From assembly GCF_002891295.1 (NCBI RefSeq), contig NZ_LGUI01000001.1, forward strand, positions 62,001-126,000: 64,000 nucleotides of DNA. Direction: 5' to 3'. Positions 19,053 to 27,564 of this stretch are shown in pieces (position 1 is the first letter of the stretch; each line of letters begins with the position of its first letter). The notes beneath the pieces were generated by a model. It was given only the letters and a program-made list of their open reading frames with translations. It did no database searches and was not told where the DNA came from. Both the position numbers and the translations under genes were made by a program. The DNA comes from Streptomyces eurocidicus (lineage in GTDB: Bacteria > Actinomycetota > Actinomycetes > Streptomycetales > Streptomycetaceae).

Positions 19053-21770
19053 TCAGTGCGCCGCCGACTCCCAGTCCGCCCCGACGCCCACCGAGACGTC
19101 CAGCGGCGCGCGCAGCGACACCGCACCGGCCATCTCCCGGCGGACGAGCTCCTCCACCCGCTCCCGCTCGCCCGGCGCGATCTCCAGCACGATTTCGTCG
19201 TGCACCTGGAGCAGCATCCGCGAGGTCAGGCCCGCCGCCTCCAGCGCCTGGCCGACCCGCAGCATCGCGACCTTCACGATGTCGGCGGCCGTGCCCTGGA
19301 TCGGGGCGTTCAGCGCCATCCGCTCGGCCATCTCGCGGCGCTGGCGGTTGTCGCTGTTGAGGTCCGGGAGGTAGCGGCGGCGGCCCAGCATCGTCTCCGT
19401 GTAGCCCGTGACACGGGCCTCCACGACGACCCGCTGGAGATAGTCCCGCACCCCGCCGAACCGCTCGAAGAAGGTGTCCATCAGCTTGCCCGCCTCGGCG
19501 GGCGCGATGTTGAGCTGCTGCGAGAGGCCGAACGCCGACAGACCGTAGGCCAGCCCGTACGACATGGCCTTGATCTTCCGGCGCATCTCCGGGTCGACCT
19601 CGCTCTTGGCGACGCCGAAGACCTGGGAGGCCACCGTCGTGTGCAGGTCCTCGCCGGAGGCGAACGCCTCGATCAGGCCCTCGTCCTCGGAGAGGTGGGC
19701 CATGACGCGCAGCTCGATCTGGCTGTAGTCGGCGGTCATCAGGGACTCGAAGCCGGACCCGACGACGAAGCCGCGGCGGATGGCCCGGCCCTCGTCCGTG
19801 CGCACCGGGATGTTCTGCAGGTTCGGGTCCGTGGACGACAGCCGGCCGGTGGCCGCCACCGTCTGGTTGAACGTGGTGTGGATCCGGCCGTCGGGGGCGA
19901 TCGCCTTGATCAGGCCCTCGACCGTGGACCGCAGCTTGGCCTGCTCCCGGTGCCGGAGCATGATCACCGGGAGTTCGTTCTCCGTCTGGGCGGCGAGCCA
20001 GGCCAGGGCGTCGGCGTCCGTGGTGTACCCGGTCTTGGTCTTCTTCGTCTTCGGCAGGCCCAGCTCGCCGAAGAGGACCTCCTGGAGCTGCTTGGGCGAG
20101 CCCAGGTTGAACTCGCGGCCCGCGGCGGCGTGCGCCTCCACGACGGCCTGCTGCACGGCGGCCGCGAACTGCTGCTCCATCCGCTCCAGCCAGCCCCGGT
20201 CCGCGGCGATGCCCGCCCGCTCCAGGCGGGCCAGCAGCGCGCTGGTCGGCAGCTCGACGTCGGTGAGCAGCTCGGCCGCGCCCACCTCCTCGATCCGGCC
20301 CGTGAACGCCGCGCCGAGGTCGAGCACCGTGCGGGCCCGGCCCATCAGGGCGTCCGCCTCGGCCTGCTCGTCGGCGCCGAAGGCCAGCTGGCCGTCGCCG
20401 GCGGCGGCCGTGGCCAGCTCACGGCCCAGGTACTCCACCGACAGGGCGTCCAGCTCGAAGGAGCGGCGGCCCGGCTTCACCAGATAGGCGGCCAGCGCCG
20501 TGTCCATCGTGACGCCCTCGACCGACCAGCCGTGCTCGGCGAAGACCCGCATGGCCGACTTGGCGTCGTGCATCACCTTGGCCCGGCCGGCGTCCGCACT
20601 CCACGCGGCGAACGCCCGCTCGTCGGCCTCGTCCAACTCGGCGGGGTCGAACCAGGCGGCCGGGCCCTCGCCCGTCGCCAGCGCGATCTCGGCGACCCGG
20701 CCGCTGCCCTGCGACCAGGAGTCGACCACGGCCACGCCCAGCGGGCCCGCGGCGTGCCCGGCCAGCCACGGAGCAAGCTCCCCGGTGGCCAGCACGACGC
20801 CGTCCACCTCGGCCCCGGCGGCCGGCGGCGCCTCCTCGGCGGCGGCCTCCCCGCCCGGGTCGGCGGCCAGCAGGCGGTCCCGCAGACCCTGGTTGCGGAT
20901 CTCCAGGCCCTCCAGGAACGCGGTCAGCGCCGTGCGGTCGTACGCCGCGCGGGCCAGGCCCTCCGGGCCGACCGGCAGCGCCACGTCCCGCACCATCTCG
21001 GTGAGGCGGCGGTTGAGCTTGACGGCCTCCAGGTGGTCCCGGAGGTTCTGCCCGGCCTTGCCCTTGACCTCCTCGACCCGCTCCACCAGCTCCGCGAACG
21101 AACCGAACTGGTTGATCCACTTCGCGGCGGTCTTCTCGCCGACGCCCGGGATGCCCGGGAGGTTGTCCGACGGGTCGCCGCGCAGCGCGGCGAAGTCCGG
21201 GTACTGCGAGGGGCTCAGGCCGTACTTCTCCTGGACCTTCTCGGGGGTGAAGCGCGTCAGCTCCGAGACGCCCTTCGTCGGGTAGAGCACCGTGACGTCG
21301 TCGGAGACCAGCTGGAAGGAGTCGCGGTCACCCGTGACGATCGAGACGTGGAAGCCCGCCGCCTCGGCCTGTGTGGTCAGCGTGGCGATCACGTCGTCGG
21401 CCTCGAAGCCGTCGACCGCGAAGCGGGGCACCTTCATCGCGTCGAGCAGCTCGCCGATCAGCTCGACCTGACCCTTGAACTCGTCGGGCGTCTTGGACCG
21501 CGTCGCCTTGTACTCCGGGAACTCCTCCGAGCGCCACGTCTTGCGGGAGACGTCGAACGCCACCGCGAAGTGCGAAGGCTTCTCGTCACGCAGCGTGTTC
21601 GCCAGCATGGACGCGAAGCCGTACACCGCATTGGTCGGCTGGCCCGCCACCGTCGTGAAGTTCTCCGCCGGCAGCGCGAAGAACGCCCGGTACGCCATGG
21701 AGTGCCCGTCCATCAGGAGCAGGCGGGGGCGGTCCCCCTCCACTGCCTCGGTGCCGGTCGCTGCGCTCAT
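19053..21770 (-). CDS. polA: DNA polymerase I
   Basis: A 905-aa PolA for Okazaki fragment processing and repair synthesis. The N-terminal 5'-3' exonuclease shows LLLMDGHSMAYRAFFALP, FEADDVIATL and GDRDSFQLV. A central 3'-5' exonuclease-like domain lacks the DxE metal-binding motif, as usual in actinobacteria. The polymerase domain has LRSTVEGLIKAI, TADYSQIELRVMAHLS (motif A), RRKIKAMSYGLAYG (motif B) and LLQVHDEIVLE (motif C). ATG 21770 is preferred over GTG 21791, because it has GAAGGGA upstream and places the first conserved block at the expected distance. Confidence 0.97.
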   Translation of the reverse strand: MSAATGTEAVEGDRPRLLLMDGHSMAYRAFFALPAENFTTVAGQPTNAVYGFASMLANTLRDEKPSHFAVAFDVSRKTWRSEEFPEYKATRSKTPDEFKGQVELIGELLDAMKVPRFAVDGFEADDVIATLTTQAEAAGFHVSIVTGDRDSFQLVSDDVTVLYPTKGVSELTRFTPEKVQEKYGLSPSQYPDFAALRGDPSDNLPGIPGVGEKTAAKWINQFGSFAELVERVEEVKGKAGQNLRDHLEAVKLNRRLTEMVRDVALPVGPEGLARAAYDRTALTAFLEGLEIRNQGLRDRLLAADPGGEAAAEEAPPAAGAEVDGVVLATGELAPWLAGHAAGPLGVAVVDSWSQGSGRVAEIALATGEGPAAWFDPAELDEADERAFAAWSADAGRAKVMHDAKSAMRVFAEHGWSVEGVTMDTALAAYLVKPGRRSFELDALSVEYLGRELATAAAGDGQLAFGADEQAEADALMGRARTVLDLGAAFTGRIEEVGAAELLTDVELPTSALLARLERAGIAADRGWLERMEQQFAAAVQQAVVEAHAAAGREFNLGSPKQLQEVLFGELGLPKTKKTKTGYTTDADALAWLAAQTENELPVIMLRHREQAKLRSTVEGLIKAIAPDGRIHTTFNQTVAATGRLSSTDPNLQNIPVRTDEGRAIRRGFVVGSGFESLMTADYSQIELRVMAHLSEDEGLIEAFASGEDLHTTVASQVFGVAKSEVDPEMRRKIKAMSYGLAYGLSAFGLSQQLNIAPAEAGKLMDTFFERFGGVRDYLQRVVVEARVTGYTETMLGRRRYLPDLNSDNRQRREMAERMALNAPIQGTAADIVKVAMLRVGQALEAAGLTSRMLLQVHDEIVLEIAPGERERVEELVRREMAGAVSLRAPLDVSVGVGADWESAAH

Positions 21771-21934
21771 CTTCGTTCCCTTCGCTGCCACGCCCCCGAT
21801 CCTGCCACGGCCCACTGACAATCCGGGCCGCGCCGCCCTCGCCGGCCACCCTCCCGGGGTGCCCGCGGGAGCCCCCGTGACAGGATCGAACCGAAATCGA
21901 CCTCGCACGAACCGACCGCTCAAAGGGGAGCGAG

Positions 21935-24223
21935 ATGGCAGCCAAGCCGCCCACAGGCGATCCGGTCCAGGACGCACCCGACGTCTCCGCCCCGCAGCAC
22001 GCCGCGGCCGGCCTGCCGGCGATCGGGCACACGCTGCGCATCGCACAGCAGCAGATGGGCGTCCGGCGCACGGCCCTCACCCTCCTCAAGGTCAACCAGA
22101 AGGACGGCTTCGACTGCCCCGGCTGCGCCTGGCCCGAGCCGGACAAGCGGCACGCCGCGGAGTTCTGCGAGAACGGCGCCAAGGCCGTCGCCGAGGAAGC
22201 CACGCTCCGCCGTGTCACCCCCGACTTCTTCGCCGCGCACCCGGTCTCCGGCCTCGCCGACCGCAGCGGCTACTGGCTCGGCCAGCAGGGCCGGCTCACC
22301 CACCCGATGTACCTGGCCGAGGGCTCCGACACCTACGAGCCGGTGACCTGGGAGCGGGCCTTCGACATCATCGGCGACGAGCTCGCCGCCCTCTCCTCGC
22401 CCGACGAGGCGGTCTTCTACACCTCGGGCCGCACAAGCAACGAGGCCGCGTTCCTCTACCAGCTCTTCGCCCGCGAGTTCGGCACCAACAACCTGCCGGA
22501 CTGCTCCAACATGTGCCACGAGTCCTCCGGCTCCGCCCTCACCGAGACCATCGGCGTGGGCAAGGGCAGCGTCCTCCTGGAGGACCTCTACAAGGCCGAC
22601 CTGATCATCGTCGCCGGGCAGAACCCCGGCACCAACCACCCCCGGATGCTCAGCGCCCTGGAGAAGGCCAAGGCCGGCGGCACGAAGATCATCACGGTCA
22701 ACCCGCTCCCCGAAGCGGGCCTGGAACGCTTCAAGAACCCCCAGAACGCCCGGGGCCTCGCCGCCGGCGGCACCCCGCTCACCGACCTCTTCCTCCAGGT
22801 CCGCCTCGGCGGCGACCAGGCCCTCTTCCGCGTCCTCAACAAGCTCGTCCTGGAGACCGAGGGCGCCGTCGACACCGCGTTCATCGAGGAACACACCCAC
22901 GGCTTCGAGGACTTCGCGCGCGCCGCCCGCGCCACCGAATGGGACGAGACCCTCCGCGCCACCGGCCTGACCCGCGAGGAGATCGAAGCCGCGCTGGCCA
23001 TGGTCCTCGCCTCCCGCCGCACCATCGTCTGCTGGGCCATGGGCCTCACCCAGCACAAGCACGCCGTCCCCACCATCAGGGAGGTCGTCAACCTCCTCCT
23101 GCTGCGCGGCGACATCGGCCGCCCGGGCGCCGGCGTCTGCCCCGTCCGCGGCCACAGCAACGTCCAGGGCGACCGCACCATGGGCATCTTCGAACGCCCC
23201 GCCCCCGCCTTCCTCGACGCCCTGGAGAAGGAGTTCGGCTTCGCCCCGCCCCGCGAACACGGCCTGGACGTCGTCCGCGCCATCCGTGCCCTCCGCGACG
23301 GCGAGGCGAAGGTCTTCTTCGCCATGGGCGGCAACTTTGTGTCCGCCACACCCGACACCGACGTCACCGAGGCCGCCGTCCGCCGCGCCCGCCTCACCGT
23401 CCACGTCTCCACCAAGCTCAACCGCTCGCACGTGGTCACCGGCGCCCGCGCCCTGATCCTCCCCACCCTCGGCCGCACCGAACGCGACCGGCAGGCCGGT
23501 GGCGACCAGTTCGTCACCGTCGAGGACTCCATGGGCATGGTCCACGCCTCACGCGGCCGGCTGCGCCCCGCGAGCCCCGAGCTCCTCTCCGAGCCCGCCA
23601 TCGTCTGCCGCCTCGCCCGCCGCGTCCTCGGCACCGCCGGCACCACCCCGTGGGAAGAGTTCGAGAAGGACTACGGCACCATCCGCGACCGCATCGCCCG
23701 CGTGATCCCCGGCTTCGAGGACTTCAACACCCGCGTCGCCCGCCCCGGCGGCTTCACCCTCCCCCACGCCCCCCGCGACGAGCGCCGGTTCCCCACCGCC
23801 ACCGGCAAGGCCAACTTCACCGCGGCCCCCGTCGAGTACCCGCACGCCCCGGAGGGCCGGCTCCTCCTCCAGACCCTCCGCTCGCACGACCAGTACAACA
23901 CCACGATCTACGGCCTCGACGACCGCTACCGCGGCATCAAGAACGGCCGCCGCGTGGTCCTGGTCAACCCGGACGACGCCCGCGAACTCGACCTCGCCGA
24001 CGGCTCGTACGCCGACCTCGTCAGCGAATGGACGGACGGCACCGAACGCCGCGCCGCCGGCTTCCGCGTCGTCCACTACCCCACCGCCCGCGGCTGCGCC
24101 GCCGCCTACTACCCCGAGACCAACGTCCTCGTCCCGCTGGACCACACCGCCGACACCAGCAACACCCCCGCCAGCAAGTCCCTGGTAATCAGGGTGGAGC
24201 CGAACCCGCCCGGGTCCGCCTGA
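21935..24223 (+). CDS. FdhF/YdeP-type molybdopterin oxidoreductase
   Basis: A 762-aa cytoplasmic enzyme of the formate dehydrogenase H-like superfamily. The N-terminus carries DGFDCPGCAWPEPDKR with a further cysteine at EFCENG, a reduced Fe-S ligand set as in YdeP. The bis-MGD regions follow (AVFYTSGRTSNEAAFLYQLF, CSNMCHESSGSALTETIGVG, IVAGQNPGTNHPRMLSALEK), and then the C-terminal Molydop_binding domain (TLRSHDQYNTTIYGLDDRYR). YdeP proteins are tied to acid resistance in E. coli; the substrate is unknown. The ribosome site aaaggggag is 5 bases upstream. It is divergent from polA. Confidence 0.93.
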   Translation: MAAKPPTGDPVQDAPDVSAPQHAAAGLPAIGHTLRIAQQQMGVRRTALTLLKVNQKDGFDCPGCAWPEPDKRHAAEFCENGAKAVAEEATLRRVTPDFFAAHPVSGLADRSGYWLGQQGRLTHPMYLAEGSDTYEPVTWERAFDIIGDELAALSSPDEAVFYTSGRTSNEAAFLYQLFAREFGTNNLPDCSNMCHESSGSALTETIGVGKGSVLLEDLYKADLIIVAGQNPGTNHPRMLSALEKAKAGGTKIITVNPLPEAGLERFKNPQNARGLAAGGTPLTDLFLQVRLGGDQALFRVLNKLVLETEGAVDTAFIEEHTHGFEDFARAARATEWDETLRATGLTREEIEAALAMVLASRRTIVCWAMGLTQHKHAVPTIREVVNLLLLRGDIGRPGAGVCPVRGHSNVQGDRTMGIFERPAPAFLDALEKEFGFAPPREHGLDVVRAIRALRDGEAKVFFAMGGNFVSATPDTDVTEAAVRRARLTVHVSTKLNRSHVVTGARALILPTLGRTERDRQAGGDQFVTVEDSMGMVHASRGRLRPASPELLSEPAIVCRLARRVLGTAGTTPWEEFEKDYGTIRDRIARVIPGFEDFNTRVARPGGFTLPHAPRDERRFPTATGKANFTAAPVEYPHAPEGRLLLQTLRSHDQYNTTIYGLDDRYRGIKNGRRVVLVNPDDARELDLADGSYADLVSEWTDGTERRAAGFRVVHYPTARGCAAAYYPETNVLVPLDHTADTSNTPASKSLVIRVEPNPPGSA

Positions 24224-24355
24224 CGCCCGGCCCGGCCGGGGCCGCCCTCGCGCGCACCACCCCGACCGGCCGGCGGACCCGCCCGCCTGATAAGACGTTC
24301 ACAAGCGTTCACACATTCATTCAGTACGCGATGGCAAGGACGATCGGAGCACGTC

Positions 24356-24829
24356 ATGGGTGAGCAGAGCCGGACCACGTTCCCGCAGGAGGTCCTGGAC
24401 CAGTGGGCGGGGAGCGGGGTCGACCTGCCCGCCCTCTTCTCCGCCGGCCACCTCGGCGAGCGCATGAGCGTCCAGGTGCTGGAAGCCTCGCCCGACCGCG
24501 TGGTCGGCACCATGCCCGTCGAGGGCAACACCCAGCCGTACGGGCTGCTGCACGGCGGCGCCTCCGCCGTGCTCGCCGAGACCCTCGGGTCCGTCGGCGC
24601 GATGCTGCACGGCGGCCCCGGCCGGATCGCCGTGGGCGTGGACCTCAACTGCACCCACCACCGCGGCGTCCGCTCCGGGCTGGTCACCGGCGTGGCGACC
24701 CCCGTGCACCGCGGCCGCTCCACCGCCACGTACGAGATCGTCATCACCGATGAGCAGGGCAAGCGCGTGTGCAGCGCCCGCCTCACCTGCCTCGTCCGCG
24801 ACGCCGGCGAGGGCCGCCCCACCACCTGA
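24356..24829 (+). CDS. PaaI-type hotdog-fold thioesterase
   Basis: A 157-aa acyl-CoA thioesterase. The signature QPYGLLHGGASAVLAETLGS contains the HGG motif and the acidic residue used in catalysis by the PaaI/4HBT family; VGVDLNCTHHRGVRSGLVTG follows. It begins MGEQSRTTFPQEVLDQWAGS at ATG 24356. It lies 132 bases after the molybdopterin enzyme and ends before a strong hairpin, so it may be its own unit. The acyl substrate is unknown. Confidence 0.92.
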   Translation: MGEQSRTTFPQEVLDQWAGSGVDLPALFSAGHLGERMSVQVLEASPDRVVGTMPVEGNTQPYGLLHGGASAVLAETLGSVGAMLHGGPGRIAVGVDLNCTHHRGVRSGLVTGVATPVHRGRSTATYEIVITDEQGKRVCSARLTCLVRDAGEGRPTT

Positions 24830-24867
24830 GGCCCACCCACCACGCAGATCACTCTGCGTAACGACCA

Positions 24868-24917
24868 CGCGAAGGCGGTGGCCGGGAATCCGTTTCCCCG
24901 GCCACCGCCTTTCGCGA
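24868..24917. terminator. Hairpin terminator after the thioesterase gene
   Basis: Long complementary arms (aaggcggtggccggg / cccggccaccgcctt, extended outward by cgcg and cgcg) enclose a short loop, 40 bases past the thioesterase stop. A T-containing stretch follows on the plus strand. Confidence 0.8.
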
Positions 24918-25270
24918 TCTTTCCGGCCATGCGGCGACCGAAGGACGATCAAGCCGTCCGGACCATGCCCCGCAACACCCCCGACGCATTAGCGGAACTA
25001 CACCTTCCCAAGGAAGGTGCGCCGGGAATCTCAGGAAAAGCCTGGACTGTCCGATCACCTCCACTACACAGAAGTCACTGGAGTGACCTACGCCATAACA
25101 AGACAGTCACATCATGGCCAGCACCTCTGCCCCGCACCGCCGCACACCCTTAGAGTCACGGCCAGTCACGACCCGCCGGGCGGCCCGCACGCCACCACAC
25201 CGCCCCAGCACCGCCCGGCTCGCGCCACGGCACCTCAGCAGAGGGGGCCTCGCCAGGGAAGGGAATCACC
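24918..25270. promoter_or_regulatory. Gene-free upstream region of the liv operon with two small inverted repeats
   Basis: No ORF is supported here. An 8-bp stem (caccttcc / ggaaggtg, 25001-25019) with a 3-base loop, and a 6-2-6 palindrome gtcact-gg-agtgac (25074-25087), are the only structures seen. The palindrome lies about 185 bases before the livK start and could be an operator. The stretch is more A/T rich than its neighbours, as expected for a promoter. Which elements are used is not known. Confidence 0.35.
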
Positions 25271-26503
25271 GTGCGACACCGTTCCTTGCTCATCCTCACC
25301 ACCGCGCTCACCACCGGGGCCCTCACCCTCAGCGCATGCGGATCGCGCGACGATAAAAGCGACGACGGAAAAGGCGAGGGCAAGAAGACCACCGTGGTGA
25401 TCGGCCTGGACGCCCCGCTCACCGGCGACCTCTCCGCCCTCGGCCAAGGCATCAAGAACTCCGCCGAACTCGCCCTGAACAACGCCAACAAGACCAAGGA
25501 GGTCCCCGGCGTCACCTTCGAACTCCGCGCCCTCGACGACCAGGCCCAGCCCACCTCCGGCCAGCAGAACGCCACCAAACTCGCCGGCGACAAACAGGTC
25601 CTCGGCATCGTCGGCCCGCTCAACTCCAGCGTCGCCCAGTCCATGCAACAGGTCGCTCAGTCCAACAACGTCGCACTCATATCCCCGGCCAACACCACCC
25701 CCGACCTCAGCCAGGGCAAGGACTGGAAGCAGGACAAGCGCAAACGCCAGTTCAGCACCTACTTCCGCACCTCCACCACCGACGAGGTCCAGGGCTCCTT
25801 CGGTGGCCAGTACGCCTATGAGAACGTGAAGGCGAAGACCGTCTACGTCATCGACGACCAGAAGACCTACGGCGTCGGCCTCGCCGCCGCCTTCACCACC
25901 AAATTCACCGCCCTCGGCGGCAAGGTCGTCGGCACCGAACACGTCAACCCCGAGGACCGCGACTTCAAGGCCATCGTCTCCAAGGCCAAGTCCGCCAATC
26001 CCGACCTCGTCTTCTACGGCGGCGAATACCCCGCCTCCGCACCCCTGAGCCAGCAGCTCAAGGACGGCGGCATCAAAGCCCCCCTCATGGGCGGCGACGG
26101 CATGTACAGCGGCGACTACATCACCCTCAACAAGAAATCCGCCGGCGACTACGCCACCTCCGTGGGCAAACCCGTCGAACAGCTCGACTCCGCCAAGAAG
26201 TTCATCGCCGACTACAAGGCCGCCGGATACAAGGACCGCTACGAGGCGTACGGGGGCTCCACCTACGACGCCGCCTGGTCCCTCGTCCAGGCCGTCAAGA
26301 CCGTCACCGCCGCCAACGACGGCAAACTGCCCTCCGACGCCCGCGGCAAGATCGTCGAAGCCCTCAACAAGGTCACGTTCGACGGAGTGACCGGCACCGT
26401 CTCCTTCGACAAATACGGCGACACCACCAACACCCTGATCACCGCCTACCAGGTCGACGGCGGCCAGTGGAAAGCCCGCCACAGCGCCGCGTACAAGGGC
26501 TGA
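25271..26503 (+). CDS. livK: Branched-chain amino-acid ABC transporter, substrate-binding lipoprotein
   Basis: A 410-aa periplasmic-binding-protein-like lipoprotein (Peripla_BP_6 type). It begins MRHRSLLILTTALTTGALTL followed by the lipobox SAC (cysteine about residue 23), which anchors it outside the membrane. The ligand domain starts VVIGLDAPLTGDLSALGQGI and contains LGIVGPLNSSVAQSMQQVAQ and YGGSTYDAAWSLVQAVKTV, as in Leu/Ile/Val receptors. The start is GTG 25271 after GGGAA. It is the first gene of a five-gene transporter operon. Specificity could extend to other amino acids or amides. Confidence 0.95.
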   Translation: MRHRSLLILTTALTTGALTLSACGSRDDKSDDGKGEGKKTTVVIGLDAPLTGDLSALGQGIKNSAELALNNANKTKEVPGVTFELRALDDQAQPTSGQQNATKLAGDKQVLGIVGPLNSSVAQSMQQVAQSNNVALISPANTTPDLSQGKDWKQDKRKRQFSTYFRTSTTDEVQGSFGGQYAYENVKAKTVYVIDDQKTYGVGLAAAFTTKFTALGGKVVGTEHVNPEDRDFKAIVSKAKSANPDLVFYGGEYPASAPLSQQLKDGGIKAPLMGGDGMYSGDYITLNKKSAGDYATSVGKPVEQLDSAKKFIADYKAAGYKDRYEAYGGSTYDAAWSLVQAVKTVTAANDGKLPSDARGKIVEALNKVTFDGVTGTVSFDKYGDTTNTLITAYQVDGGQWKARHSAAYKG

Positions 26504-26634
26504 CCCCACCGCGAAGGGCCCACCCGCCCCACCGCACCCATCGACGGCCGAGCCGCGCGGGCGACTCCACAGACGACCCCGCGCGGCCCCCGGGACCGGT
26601 CCCGCACCCCTTCCACACCCACGGAGGCCCAGCG

Positions 26635-27564
26635 GTGCACGAACTGCCGCAACAGCTGGCCAACGGACTCATCCTCGGCGCGATGTACGGACTCATCGCG
26701 ATCGGCTACACGATGGTCTACGGCATCGTCCAGCTCATCAACTTCGCCCACGGTGAGATCTTCATGGTCGGCGGCTTCGGCGCCCTGACCGCCTACCTCG
26801 CCCTCCCCGACGGCACCGCCCTCGCCCTCGCCCTCCCCCTCATGGTCCTCGGCGGCGTCCTCGCCTCCGTCGCCGTCGGCGTCGCCGCCGAACGCTTCGC
26901 CTACCGCCCCCTGCGCGGCGCCCCCCGCCTCGCCCCGCTCATCACCGCCATCGGCCTCTCCATCGCCCTCCAGCAAGCCATCTGGAAGTGGTACCCCGAC
27001 GCCAAGAAGGCCCGCGTCTTCCCCCAGTTCAAAGGCGAGTCCTTCGACATCCTCGGCGTCACCGTCCAGCGCGGCGAGGTCTTCCTCCTCCTCGCCGCAC
27101 CCCTCTGCATGCTCGCCCTCGGCCTCTTCGTGTCCCGCACCCGCACCGGCCGCGGCATGCAGGCCACCGCCCAGGACCCCGACACCGCCAAGCTCATGGG
27201 CATCAACACCGACCGCATCATCGTCATCGCCTTCGCCATCGGCGCCGCCTTCGCCGCGATCGCCGCCGTCGCCCACGGCCTCAAATACGGCCAGGTCGAC
27301 TTCCGCATGGGCTTCATCACCGGCCTCAAGGCATTCACCGCCGCCGTCCTCGGCGGCATCGGCAACATCTACGGCGCCATGCTCGGCGGCGTCGTCCTCG
27401 GCGTCGCCGAAGCCCTCGCCACCGGCTACATCGAGGAGATCCCCGGCATGACCCAGTTCGGCGGCGGCTCCTGGAAGGACGTCTGGGCCTTCGTCCTCCT
27501 CATCCTCGTCCTGCTGCTCAGGCCCCAGGGCCTGCTCGGCGAACGCGTCGCGGACAGGGCGTGA
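26635..27564 (+). CDS. livH: Branched-chain amino-acid ABC transporter permease LivH
   Basis: A 309-aa inner-membrane permease with about eight hydrophobic segments. Signatures are LANGLILGAMYGLIAIGYTM, VYGIVQLINFAHGEIFMVGG and the C-terminal loop FTAAVLGGIGNIYGAMLGG. The GTG at 26635 has GGAGG 8 bases upstream and gives MHELPQQLANG; upstream in-frame codons run through the intergenic region and are not used. Its stop overlaps the livM start by four bases (GTGA). Confidence 0.95.
   Translation: MHELPQQLANGLILGAMYGLIAIGYTMVYGIVQLINFAHGEIFMVGGFGALTAYLALPDGTALALALPLMVLGGVLASVAVGVAAERFAYRPLRGAPRLAPLITAIGLSIALQQAIWKWYPDAKKARVFPQFKGESFDILGVTVQRGEVFLLLAAPLCMLALGLFVSRTRTGRGMQATAQDPDTAKLMGINTDRIIVIAFAIGAAFAAIAAVAHGLKYGQVDFRMGFITGLKAFTAAVLGGIGNIYGAMLGGVVLGVAEALATGYIEEIPGMTQFGGGSWKDVWAFVLLILVLLLRPQGLLGERVADRA

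Noticed and set aside
18623-19126. Three overlapping minus-strand ORFs rich in Gly-Gly-Gly-Pro-Trp-Arg-Trp repeats
   Set aside because: All three frames read the same 13-residue pattern from a 13-bp tandem repeat; no ribosome site or domain. Treated as repeat DNA.
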